Shown here piece after piece: positions 1-6,291 of a stretch of DNA of 6,291 nucleotides. Positions within the stretch are counted from its first letter, which is position 1. The number at the start of each line of letters is the position of its first letter. The DNA comes from Phycisphaerales bacterium (GTDB lineage Bacteria; Pseudomonadota; Gammaproteobacteria; Competibacterales; Competibacteraceae), in assembly GCA_014879435.1 (NCBI GenBank), contig JACSSB010000356.1, forward strand, positions 1 to 6,291. Reading direction: 5' to 3'. The notes below the pieces were generated by a model that was not told where the DNA came from, did not search any database, and worked only from the letters and a program-made list of their open reading frames with translations. The translations under genes were made by a program, and so were the position numbers.

Positions 1-140
1 TTGATGACTTTCAGCGCGACGGCGCGCTGGGTTCCGTCGATGGCCGCCCAGACTTGGCCGTAACTGCCGGAGCCGGTCGAAAGCACGGCGCCGAGCTGAT
101 AACGTTGGCTATTGATCGTGATCTGTTCGCCACTTTGCAT
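1..140 (-). CDS. Hanks-type serine/threonine protein kinase, N-terminal fragment
   Basis: The visible 46 codons give the start of a eukaryotic-like Ser/Thr kinase. After a short lead (M1-Y14) comes the glycine-rich ATP loop, STGSGSYGQVW at residues 21-31, which fits GxGxxGxV with G23, G25, G28 and V30. The VAxK motif follows as VALK, with K44 as the expected ATP-positioning lysine. The ATG at 140-138 is chosen because GGAGGA lies 6 nt upstream and the kinase fold starts about 14 residues in, as is usual. The rest of the catalytic domain and any C-terminal membrane or sensor part lie off the left edge. The gene is divergent from the PBP-like/SEDS operon. Kinases of this family (for example PknA and PknB of mycobacteria) phosphorylate cell-wall proteins and are read by FHA domains, so its place next to these genes suggests it regulates them; that link is inference. 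The kinase call itself is strong, the exact family is not determinable. Confidence 0.9.
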   Translation of the reverse strand, partial: MQSGEQITINSQRYQLGAVLSTGSGSYGQVWAAIDGTQRAVALKVI

Positions 141-146
141 GGAATG

Positions 147-152
147 TCCTCC
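147..152 (-). promoter_or_regulatory. Ribosome binding site of the kinase gene
   Basis: On the minus strand the sequence reads GGAGGA, a near-perfect Shine-Dalgarno, followed by 6 nt (CATTCC) and ATG. This fixes the kinase start at 140. It contrasts with the divergent gene at 242, which has no such site. Confidence 0.85.
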
Positions 153-184
153 AGACTGGGCTGCTCGGGATCCAAGGGTAATCC

Positions 185-213
185 AGTAAACTCATCGTTT
201 GCTATGAGGTCAA
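185..213 (-). promoter_or_regulatory. Putative sigma70-type promoter for the kinase gene
   Basis: Read on the minus strand, TTGACC (213-208; 5 of 6 to TTGACA) is followed by a 17-nt spacer and TTTACT (190-185; 4 of 6 to TATAAT). Transcription would begin near 178, giving a leader of roughly 38 nt that includes the GGAGGA site. The spacing is ideal and the position fits, but this is consensus matching only, with no terminator or operator evidence to support it. Confidence 0.45.
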
Positions 214-227
214 GTCAATCCGCTACT

Positions 228-233
228 TATTAT
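228..233 (+). promoter_or_regulatory. -10-like box just upstream of the rightward operon
   Basis: TATTAT matches the -10 consensus TATAAT at 5 of 6 positions. There is no convincing -35 at 16-18 nt; the place where it would fall (about 205-211) overlaps the -35 of the divergent kinase promoter. If this box is used, the transcript would start near 240, almost on the ATG at 242, giving a leaderless or nearly leaderless mRNA. An alternative is that the operon is transcribed from a promoter I cannot recognise, for example one using a different sigma factor. Confidence 0.25.
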
Positions 234-241
234 CGTTGCAT

Positions 242-3200
242 ATGAACCCTGTATTGACACTGAATCGTATCGCGTCGCGCCGATCATTAGCCCATATTTT
301 GTTGGTGTTGGGTGTGATGCTCGGTGTTGGCGCATTATGGATGCAGCTGACGGGGATCTATGCGCGACCGAAACCGGTGCCAGCACCGCCGATGCGATTA
401 CCTGCCGGTTTACCGGATGCGGCGATGAACATTCCCGATGGCAGAGGATTTCAGCCGATCATCCCGCCTCATGGTTTATTGCTGGTCCATGGGCCAGATC
501 GGCTGATTGGACAACAGGATCTGGCTTTGTGTGAGCAAAGCACCGATTCCGCCGCTGGTTCGGTCATGGCGCCGTTATCTGTGGGCTGGGATGAGTCACA
601 ACTGCGGCGAGCGATGACGCACCCGACCACTTTTCCCCAGCCGCTTCAAAATCTCAAAAATCCACTACTGGATGATGGCCCCGATGGGGTCGATATACCC
701 GCTTTTTCAGTGGTTGCGGAGCCAGCGGATGCGCCATTACTGCCTTACGCCAGCGCGGGGTCATTCCGTTTGACCCTGCACGATAAGCGACCCGTGTTAT
801 TACTGGCAGATACAGCGGAAAGCAGTCAAGGGCCGACGCTGATATTTCGGCGCGATCTCTGGTTATTGTGGAATCAGGGTCCAGCGGCAACCGGGCAATG
901 GAATCACGGGTTGCGGCTGCGGCTGTTGGCGGACGATGCTTGCCGCTTCGGATTGCTGCGGGTGAGTGTATACGGTCCCCGCGCAGTGGATGGCGGGCTG
1001 ACCGATACCGAACCCCGGAGCGTGCTGTGGTACCAGGGTGACGGCTCGACCCAGGAATTCCATTTAGCCCCCGGTCGCTATGCGGCGGCCGCGCCGCCAC
1101 CGCCGCGTGAGGATGCCGAATTATTTGAGCGCGCGCTGGCTGCCGGTTTGTTGCGGCCAAGCCAGGATGGCCGAATCGCGATTGCCCCAGCTGATTTACC
1201 GCTACGTCGTGTATTCGCACAGACGCATCCTGAGCTGCTAGCGCCTCGCGATGGCGAGCACGATTGGTTGCAAGGCCCTTGGAATGATGAGATTTGGCAG
1301 GTGCATCAAGCCTTGCATTTCAGCGGTACAGGTCGCTACGTGCGCCGTCAGGTCGCAGCATTTAATGCCCGTCAACTGCTGGTGGCGATCCGCTGGCGGC
1401 CAGATTTCGAAGCATGCACCGACTGGCAGGCAGATTGGGGAGAAGTACCGCTGACGCTGATCGGATCGATGCCGCTACTGGCCGAGCGTTTGTTCGCCGA
1501 AGCACCACAAGGCTGGCGAGCTTGGCGGCGGGTAGCACATTGGCCGGATCTGGAGCAGCGACGACCGGTGCGGTTTCGTTGCGTGCTGCCAAAACCAGCA
1601 CAATCTGGTGATCGCTTAGAATTACTGGTGATGGGGAAGGATCTGAAGGTGACGGGTGCGACGGTGCTAGCCAGCGCCCCACGCTGTTTGAGCGCGCAAC
1701 CCTGCACGGAGCGGGATGCGCTCGCGCACTGGTTGCGCTTGGAGATGCAAGAGGGTGTGAGCCAGTTGGAATTAGCGTTTCAACCGCTGCCAGCCGAAGT
1801 ATTCCCTGATCTATATCGCTACGATTTTGCCCACATTCAGCGTGTTGACGGAAAGCTGTATTGGCGCGATCTCCCCACAGCGGCCGATGGTGGGCGTGTG
1901 GCACGATCAGCGCCTGCCGAAGTAACGCTCCGTGATCGACAAGGTGCTCTACTGTGGGAAGGTGGTCAGCCGACCCAGCAGGCATGGGATTTAGGATTAG
2001 CGGCGCTGGTTGGCTTGGACCCGGCACAGCGGGGTTCGGTGCAGGAGGCGCTGGCGCGGTTGGGAGAACGCGGGATGGCGACAGCCGAAGCGCATTTGAG
2101 TGTGGACCCGCGCCTGCAACGTGCAGCGCGACGGGCGTTGCTTACGCGATTGTCGCCGGACGGCGCTGGCGCGGATGGCAGCGTTGTCCGCCAAGAGGGG
2201 CCGATAGTGAGCTTCGTCGTTTTGGATGCGGATCGGGGCGATATCTTGGCGGTGATCGCGAGTCCAGAGCCGCCAACCGACATCATCTGGAGCGATTTAT
2301 CCACCTTTGTGGCGGCGGTGCCGCCGCGTCGCAGCCCCTTGTGGATTCGTGCTTGGCAGCGCGATGGCGACACACCGGAGTCGGCTGGTTCGATTTTTGA
2401 GTTGATCGATGCGCTGTTGTTGGAGCGAGCAGCCCTGCATCGACCACAACTGGCAGCGGCGTTGGCAGGCGCGACCAGCGGTGGTCCGGCGCGCTTGGCT
2501 TTGAAGCGAAGGCAGGAGCGTGCAGTGGGAACCGCTTGCTATCCGCCCCGTGCCAAACTCGCGAAATCGCGGGCAGCGAGCCGCTTCCGGTTCCGCAACG
2601 GGAATGCTGAACGTTCCCTGCAAGAACGGCTGTGGTGTCGTGATAACCAACGACACGAGGATTTGGGTTTAGCTCAGGCGCTGCGTAATTCTGCGCGCAC
2701 CTGGTTCGCTCGATGGGTGCAGACTACCGACGCGACTTTGTCGAGTCAGAGCAAATCATTGCATTTGGCCAGTGCACGCGCCTTGACCCCAACAGCACTA
2801 CGAAAGCTAAGACCGCTTCTGGCTATGATGACTGAACTGGGTTTCGATGTGCCCCAGGATCTGGATGGGGGTTTATTGCCAAGTGGTCTAATCACGGCGA
2901 ACGATGTCTTACAAGCGAATGCGGCGATACTGGAGCCGATGACTAGCCGTGAACAAGTCTGGCGGGTAGCGCTGGGACGGGGGGCGTATCTAACCCCATT
3001 ACAACTGGCCGAATCGGCCGCCATCATCGCGACCGGTCAACGGACGCCGTCGAGAGTGTTGGTCGAATTGAACGGTCAACCCGCACCAGAACCGGCGGCA
3101 ACCGTTCTGGATATTCCCACCAGCCGTATTCGGCAGGGCATGCGCTTGAGCCTCGATGTGGAACCGGCTCGCCGCCTCTTCGCCGATGCCCGTTTCGATG

Positions 3201-3433
3201 CGATTCACCCATCGCTCTACGTGAAGATGGGTGCCGCTTGGCTCGATCCAGCGGGAAAGAAAGCGAACGCTTGGCTGGCGGGCTGGCTGGAACCGGGCGC
3301 CCTGCCAGGAGAGAATCGACGCTTAGCCTTTGCTTGTCTAATCAGCCCCGCCACCGGCGCGAAGGGTGCGGATTGTGGTGAGTTGACTGCGGCTTGGCTG
3401 GCAGCGCTGATGGCGACGAAAGACCATGAGTGA
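242..3433 (+). CDS. Class B PBP-like pseudo-transpeptidase with very large N-terminal ectodomain
   Basis: The 1063-aa protein has an N-terminal anchor (hydrophobic segment about residues 16-34, preceded by RR at 13-14), then a long, probably periplasmic region, then a divergent class B PBP transpeptidase domain from about 619. Family landmarks in order are LSVDPRLQ (619-626, the LTID..LQ signature), SFVVLDADRGDILA (657-670), AGSIFE (717-720 is SIFE, at the SxxK site), SARTWF (817-819 is SAR, at the SxN/D site), LGRGAYLTPLQLA (911-923), KMG (995-997, at the KTG site) and AWLAGW (1010-1015). The nucleophile-position S717 remains, but the catalytic Lys is Glu720, the SxN/D residue is Arg819 and the KTG Thr is Met996, so peptide crosslinking activity is unlikely. 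The protein is far longer than typical class B PBPs (about 550-700 aa); the extra residues, about 42-560, match nothing I recognise. The first ATG at 242 is used; TTG at 236 is in frame but no Shine-Dalgarno precedes either. It overlaps the SEDS gene by 8 bp, as partners do. The likely role is a non-enzymatic partner or activator of that SEDS protein (inference). The reading frame is intact throughout, so it is not a pseudogene. Confidence 0.8.
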   Translation: MNPVLTLNRIASRRSLAHILLVLGVMLGVGALWMQLTGIYARPKPVPAPPMRLPAGLPDAAMNIPDGRGFQPIIPPHGLLLVHGPDRLIGQQDLALCEQSTDSAAGSVMAPLSVGWDESQLRRAMTHPTTFPQPLQNLKNPLLDDGPDGVDIPAFSVVAEPADAPLLPYASAGSFRLTLHDKRPVLLLADTAESSQGPTLIFRRDLWLLWNQGPAATGQWNHGLRLRLLADDACRFGLLRVSVYGPRAVDGGLTDTEPRSVLWYQGDGSTQEFHLAPGRYAAAAPPPPREDAELFERALAAGLLRPSQDGRIAIAPADLPLRRVFAQTHPELLAPRDGEHDWLQGPWNDEIWQVHQALHFSGTGRYVRRQVAAFNARQLLVAIRWRPDFEACTDWQADWGEVPLTLIGSMPLLAERLFAEAPQGWRAWRRVAHWPDLEQRRPVRFRCVLPKPAQSGDRLELLVMGKDLKVTGATVLASAPRCLSAQPCTERDALAHWLRLEMQEGVSQLELAFQPLPAEVFPDLYRYDFAHIQRVDGKLYWRDLPTAADGGRVARSAPAEVTLRDRQGALLWEGGQPTQQAWDLGLAALVGLDPAQRGSVQEALARLGERGMATAEAHLSVDPRLQRAARRALLTRLSPDGAGADGSVVRQEGPIVSFVVLDADRGDILAVIASPEPPTDIIWSDLSTFVAAVPPRRSPLWIRAWQRDGDTPESAGSIFELIDALLLERAALHRPQLAAALAGATSGGPARLALKRRQERAVGTACYPPRAKLAKSRAASRFRFRNGNAERSLQERLWCRDNQRHEDLGLAQALRNSARTWFARWVQTTDATLSSQSKSLHLASARALTPTALRKLRPLLAMMTELGFDVPQDLDGGLLPSGLITANDVLQANAAILEPMTSREQVWRVALGRGAYLTPLQLAESAAIIATGQRTPSRVLVELNGQPAPEPAATVLDIPTSRIRQGMRLSLDVEPARRLFADARFDAIHPSLYVKMGAAWLDPAGKKANAWLAGWLEPGALPGENRRLAFACLISPATGAKGADCGELTAAWLAALMATKDHE

Positions 3434-5783
3434 CGCGGAACATCACTCCAGTCGTTGGTGGTTAGTGCTGGTTTGGTTGTTGCCCATGCTGGCGATGATA
3501 GGAACGGCGTGGTGGGCACCACTCTGGTTGGAACCGCGTGTACTCAAGGTGAGCCTGGAGCCCGGTCAGACGGCGGCGTTGGGCCGCGAGGCATTGCAAG
3601 CGCCACAGGCTGACAGCGAGCATGTGTTGTTGCGACGTAATACCGACGGTGGTTGGAGTCTGAGCAATATCGCGGCCTACAAGCAGGTGTTGTGGCGATC
3701 CGCCCGAGGTGGCGACGTGCAACCGATTCGGGATTGGTTGCTGCGAAAAGGGGCGACCTTCGCCGTGGGTGATTACACTTTTCGCGTATTAGAAGCAGCA
3801 AAGGGACGGATTCGGTTGCAGGAAGGCAAACGGCATTGGGAATACGATGGATTTCGTGCGCACCTAGACGGTCAGCCATTGCCCGAATGTTATCCGGGTT
3901 GGCGAAGTCGCTGGAGTAAGTTTCTAGCTGCATTGGGATTGCGCGATTTAGTCCGGCGACCGCTACGGCTGGGTGGCGGAGTCTACTGCGCTGATCGTTT
4001 GGGGCTGACGGAGGTGCCGGTCGATACCGTGGTGATCGCGCCGGTTGGCGTGGATTTCATGTTACGTCCGGGCGAGGCCGGACGGCCAGACGGTTCGATG
4101 GTGACGGTGGCAGTGGATACGCCGGAGGCCGAATCACTGTGGCGACGGTCTGTTCCGCTGGCGGTCGGTGATGACCTGACGATTGGTCGTACCCAGTATC
4201 GGGTACTGCGCATCACGCCAGATCTGGAACTGGCGGTCGTGGCCCGCGCCCAACGCTGGCCCGCTGCGGTCGTGCCGCGTTTGCTCACGCCGCCGGTGGA
4301 AGTGCACTGGCGACCGGTGGCGTGGTTGTGGCCGCCCGGTGTAGATACCTGGATCTGGCCGTTGAGTCTGGCGATACCCCTGCTCGCGCTGGGGCTGCTT
4401 TGGCCGCGCCAGATAGGCGGTGGCGAAGGGATGAGAGATCCCAGAGAACTCAGAGATCCCAGAGATCCCTTAGCGCGCTGGCGGCTCGGTGGCGCATTGG
4501 CCTTGGCCGGTGCCTGCCTGGGCTTCTACCTGAGTCGTTTGACCGTCCCGATACTATGGCCTTATCTGCTGGCGTGGCCAGCCTTGCTCCTTTGGCTGAT
4601 CACGGTGCGCTCGCCATGGAGTATCCGCCTGCTGGTGGTGCTGACTCTGTTATTGGGTGTCGGTTGGGTGACCCTGTTGCAATTAGGCGCGGGTGCCGAG
4701 GAATCTGGCTGGACACGTTTTGGCGGTGGCGGCGCGGCCTTGGCAGGGACATTCGGTTGGTTGATGTGGGCTGGGCGGCACATCTGGCGGCGCTGGCGGC
4801 CGGATCAGCGCTTCGATGTCCGCCTGCTGGCACGTTGGGGATTGCTCTTACTGAGTGGTGTGGCACTGATCTCGTTGGCATGGCAGGCGGGTTTCGGTGA
4901 CGAAGATGGCTGGAACGGATTCCAGCCCTTTGAATTTGCTAAGCTGACGCTGGTATTAGTGACGGCGCATGTGTTGATGGCGAGCACGGAAAAATGGCGC
5001 ATTCACACCCTGTTCTGGTGGGTATTCTCTCTGGGATCGGTAGTGCTGTTGCTGGCTGCAAGTGGTTTTGCATTGGTATTTCTGCACGATTTTTCGCCCC
5101 TGATGCTGTTGTCACTGTGGGTGTTGGCGCTGGTTTGGGCTTATTTACGGGTCATTTCACGACCACTTTGGCGCTGGGGCGGTCAAGTGGTATTGCTGAT
5201 CGTGGTGGGAGCACTCGCGGTGGGAGTGATCTGGCTGCGCCAATCGCCAGAGAGTTTCCCCGTGACTCTGCAAGCGACCCGTATTCGGGCTTGGGCAATG
5301 CCAGAGCAGTACCCGCATTCCGCCTATCAGCTACGCCGGGCACTGGAGGCGATCCGTGCAGGTGGCTGGACCGGATCGATTTGGAGAGATCCGGTCAATA
5401 GTCAGGCGATGAAGGTTCCGCTGGTGGAGAATGATTTCACCCCAACGTTTTTCCTCAATCGCTACGGCGGTTTGGCGGCGCTAGGATTGATGGTGATGCA
5501 GATGGCCCTGATCTTGCTGCTAGGGCTCATCGCCGAGCGTGCCCTATGGAGTGCCTGGCATGGTGTCCAAAGCTCGATCATACCGGGTGGATTCGCCTAT
5601 TTCGTGCTGTACGGCGGAGCGGCCTTACTCGGCGCACACTTTCTGGTTTCATGGGGCACGAATCTAGGATTTCTGCCGGTCATGGGTCAGCCGATGTCGC
5701 TGCTTTCCTCCGCTGGCAGTCATCTAGTGTTATTTGTACTACCGATCGTGGCGTTGGCCGTCGCGGTCGAGGAAGGAAATTGA
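3426..5783 (+). CDS. SEDS-family (FtsW/RodA-like) glycosyltransferase with N-terminal FHA-like insert
   Basis: This 785-aa protein is a divergent SEDS peptidoglycan polymerase-type membrane protein. SEDS landmarks are GWNGFQPFEFAKLTLVL (495-511, compare QPSEFAKL), LHDFSPLM (553-560, at the DLGT site), RIRAWAMP (619-626), YQLRRALEAIRAGGWTG (634-650), VENDF (667-671) with D670 at the position of the essential Asp, and GTNLGFLPVMGQP (744-756) with LSSAGSHL after it. I count about 14 membrane segments: 11-34, 308-326, 354-370, 372-393, 399-420, 432-449, 470-487, 503-519, 527-552, 557-575, 585-604, 680-702, 720-742 and 762-781. The last ten match the SEDS core, with D670 in the large outer loop. 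Residues 35-305 are soluble: GR at 53-54, SEH at 64-66, GGWSLSN at 75-81 and GATFAVGDYTFRVL at 109-122 resemble an FHA domain, and a second similar strand pair (LAVGDDLTIGRTQYRVL) lies at 245-261. The usual E..G after the Asp motif is NRYG. The start ATG overlaps the upstream gene and lacks a clear Shine-Dalgarno, suggesting translational coupling. RodA versus FtsW function cannot be assigned. Confidence 0.85.
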   Translation: MSDAEHHSSRWWLVLVWLLPMLAMIGTAWWAPLWLEPRVLKVSLEPGQTAALGREALQAPQADSEHVLLRRNTDGGWSLSNIAAYKQVLWRSARGGDVQPIRDWLLRKGATFAVGDYTFRVLEAAKGRIRLQEGKRHWEYDGFRAHLDGQPLPECYPGWRSRWSKFLAALGLRDLVRRPLRLGGGVYCADRLGLTEVPVDTVVIAPVGVDFMLRPGEAGRPDGSMVTVAVDTPEAESLWRRSVPLAVGDDLTIGRTQYRVLRITPDLELAVVARAQRWPAAVVPRLLTPPVEVHWRPVAWLWPPGVDTWIWPLSLAIPLLALGLLWPRQIGGGEGMRDPRELRDPRDPLARWRLGGALALAGACLGFYLSRLTVPILWPYLLAWPALLLWLITVRSPWSIRLLVVLTLLLGVGWVTLLQLGAGAEESGWTRFGGGGAALAGTFGWLMWAGRHIWRRWRPDQRFDVRLLARWGLLLLSGVALISLAWQAGFGDEDGWNGFQPFEFAKLTLVLVTAHVLMASTEKWRIHTLFWWVFSLGSVVLLLAASGFALVFLHDFSPLMLLSLWVLALVWAYLRVISRPLWRWGGQVVLLIVVGALAVGVIWLRQSPESFPVTLQATRIRAWAMPEQYPHSAYQLRRALEAIRAGGWTGSIWRDPVNSQAMKVPLVENDFTPTFFLNRYGGLAALGLMVMQMALILLLGLIAERALWSAWHGVQSSIIPGGFAYFVLYGGAALLGAHFLVSWGTNLGFLPVMGQPMSLLSSAGSHLVLFVLPIVALAVAVEEGN
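4434..4469 (+). repeat. Four in-frame 9-bp tandem units encoding RDP/REL
   Basis: Four consecutive 9-nt units occur: AGAGATCCC, AGAGAACTC, AGAGATCCC, AGAGATCCC. They lie in frame in the SEDS gene and encode RDP-REL-RDP-RDP (residues 337-348). The segment lies in a positively charged loop between two predicted membrane helices, which supports a cytoplasmic location. All four arginines use AGA while nearby arginines mostly use CGN. Units of 9 bp change length without shifting frame, so copy number could vary between strains. Confidence 0.85.
5769..5777 (+). promoter_or_regulatory. Ribosome binding site of the FhaA-like gene
   Basis: GAGGAAGGA lies inside the last codons of the SEDS gene; its AGGA end is 5 nt before the ATG at 5783. 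With the TGATG stop-start overlap it fixes the start of the third operon gene and indicates coupled translation. Confidence 0.8.
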
Positions 5784-6291
5784 TGAGCACTCAAGCCAAT
5801 GCCCTGATCGCTTCCGACTTCGTGGTTTGCGTCACCTTGCGCGTCGTGCCGGATGTCTTCAATGCCGAATGGTTGTGGGACCGGGTGCGGAGTGGTCAGG
5901 AAGGTGTGTTGCTGCTGGAAGCGCTCAAGCGTTATCCGCGACGGGTCATGCGCTCTTTGGGTCAGCGCCAGAAAACCTATTGCAGTCATGTTCATGTCTA
6001 CATACCGGAACGGGATTATGTGCGGGACGAACGGCTGGAGGAGGGATTTGGTTGCCACTCGTTGCTGCAGGAATTGCAGAGATTGCACGAGCGGGATCTG
6101 GGTGCGCATTTGGCTGAGAATGAGACGGTCCGCTATCGGCTGGAGCCGGACCCGACGCTGCGTTCGGGTGAGGTGCGGGCATTGTTTGGCCGAGCGATCT
6201 ATTTGCCAGCTGATGACGAAGCCCCAGCTTTTCGGATCGAGGTGGCCGATGATGAACAGAGTGGCTGGCAGGAAGTCGGGCTGATCTATCC
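5783..6291 (+). CDS. FhaA_N (DUF3662)-like protein, N-terminal fragment
   Basis: The frame is open from the ATG at 5783 to the right edge (169 full codons, no stop). It begins on the last base of the SEDS stop codon, after a strong GAGGAAGGA site. No signal peptide or membrane helix is seen, so it is probably cytoplasmic. Residues about 44-140 resemble the N-terminal domain of actinobacterial FhaA: LLEALKRYPRRVMRSL (44-59), then SHVHVYIPERDYVRDE (68-83), where the family has a pattern like N-x-F-x-V-x-L-S-P-E-D-Y, and VRYRLEPDPTLRSGEVRA (116-133), where it has a strand like V-x-x-x-x-D-x-x-L-x-T-G-x-F-x-V. In Mycobacterium, FhaA carries a C-terminal FHA domain, is encoded with rodA, pbpA, pknA and pknB, and is a substrate of the kinase. 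If the match is right, an FHA domain should follow beyond the window. The match is from recalled family patterns, so the family name is tentative although the gene itself is well supported. Confidence 0.6.
   Translation, partial: MSTQANALIASDFVVCVTLRVVPDVFNAEWLWDRVRSGQEGVLLLEALKRYPRRVMRSLGQRQKTYCSHVHVYIPERDYVRDERLEEGFGCHSLLQELQRLHERDLGAHLAENETVRYRLEPDPTLRSGEVRALFGRAIYLPADDEAPAFRIEVADDEQSGWQEVGLIY

Noticed and set aside
54..245. Plus-strand open frame over the start of the window
   Set aside because: It is antisense to the kinase start, has no ribosome site and its product has no recognisable features; the minus-strand frame carries a clear ATP-binding loop and lysine.
654..2027. Long minus-strand open frames inside the PBP-like gene (654-1220 and 1362-2027)
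   Set aside because: Their products are low-complexity, rich in Arg, Pro, Ala and Ser, as expected for antisense shadows of a GC-rich gene, and they conflict with the PBP-like frame.
242..3433. Calling the PBP-like gene a decaying pseudogene
   Set aside because: No frameshift or internal stop is present over 1063 codons, conserved structural motifs remain around each altered active-site motif, and the gene overlaps its neighbour in frame for coupled translation.
3400..3440. Terminator or separate promoter between the PBP-like and SEDS genes
   Set aside because: The genes overlap by 8 bp and I see no hairpin followed by a T-run; the same holds at the 5781-5785 junction.
4322..4900. Plus-strand 192-aa open frame within the SEDS gene
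   Set aside because: It is out of frame with the membrane helices and SEDS motifs, and has no upstream ribosome site; it is a shadow frame.
5734..6284. Alternative plus-strand frames at the right end (5734-6117 and 5853-6284)
   Set aside because: The frame from 5783 has the GAGGAAGGA site, the TGATG coupling to the SEDS gene and an FhaA_N-like pattern. The other two give Cys/Arg-rich products without domain features.

Overview
The window reads as part of a bacterial chromosome or large contig, moderately GC-rich, with tightly packed genes. Nothing in it fixes the taxon. Codon use and style would fit a gammaproteobacterium, but that is a weak guess. No tRNA, rRNA, IS element or CRISPR was seen.

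Layout. Bases 1-140 (minus strand) hold the first 46 codons of a Hanks-type serine/threonine protein kinase that runs off the left edge. A short divergent intergenic region (141-241) carries its ribosome binding site and a plausible sigma70-type promoter. A weaker -10-like box faces the rightward genes. From 242 to the right edge, three genes run on the plus strand with no gaps (overlaps of 8 bp and 1 bp), so they form one translationally coupled operon. They are: (i) a 1063-aa membrane-anchored protein with a class B penicillin-binding-protein (PBP) transpeptidase domain at its C terminus; (ii) a 785-aa polytopic SEDS-family (FtsW/RodA/SpoVE) protein with a large soluble N-terminal insert that looks FHA-like; (iii) the first 169 codons of a protein that resembles the N-terminal FhaA_N (DUF3662) domain of actinobacterial FhaA.

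How they may work together. SEDS proteins polymerise glycan from lipid II and work in pairs with class B PBPs, which crosslink it. In Actinobacteria the rodA-pbpA pair is encoded with Ser/Thr kinases, a phosphatase and FHA proteins (FhaA, FhaB), and phosphorylation controls wall growth. This window shows the same set of parts (kinase, PBP-like, SEDS, FhaA-like) in a different arrangement and with strongly altered proteins.

The most striking feature is that all three transpeptidase motifs of the PBP-like protein appear damaged (SxxK is SIFE, SxN/D is SAR, KTG is KMG). The SEDS partner keeps the Asp expected for glycosyltransfer. The simplest reading is a kinase-linked SEDS module whose PBP partner is a non-catalytic pseudo-transpeptidase, kept as a scaffold or regulator. 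This is inferred from sequence only.
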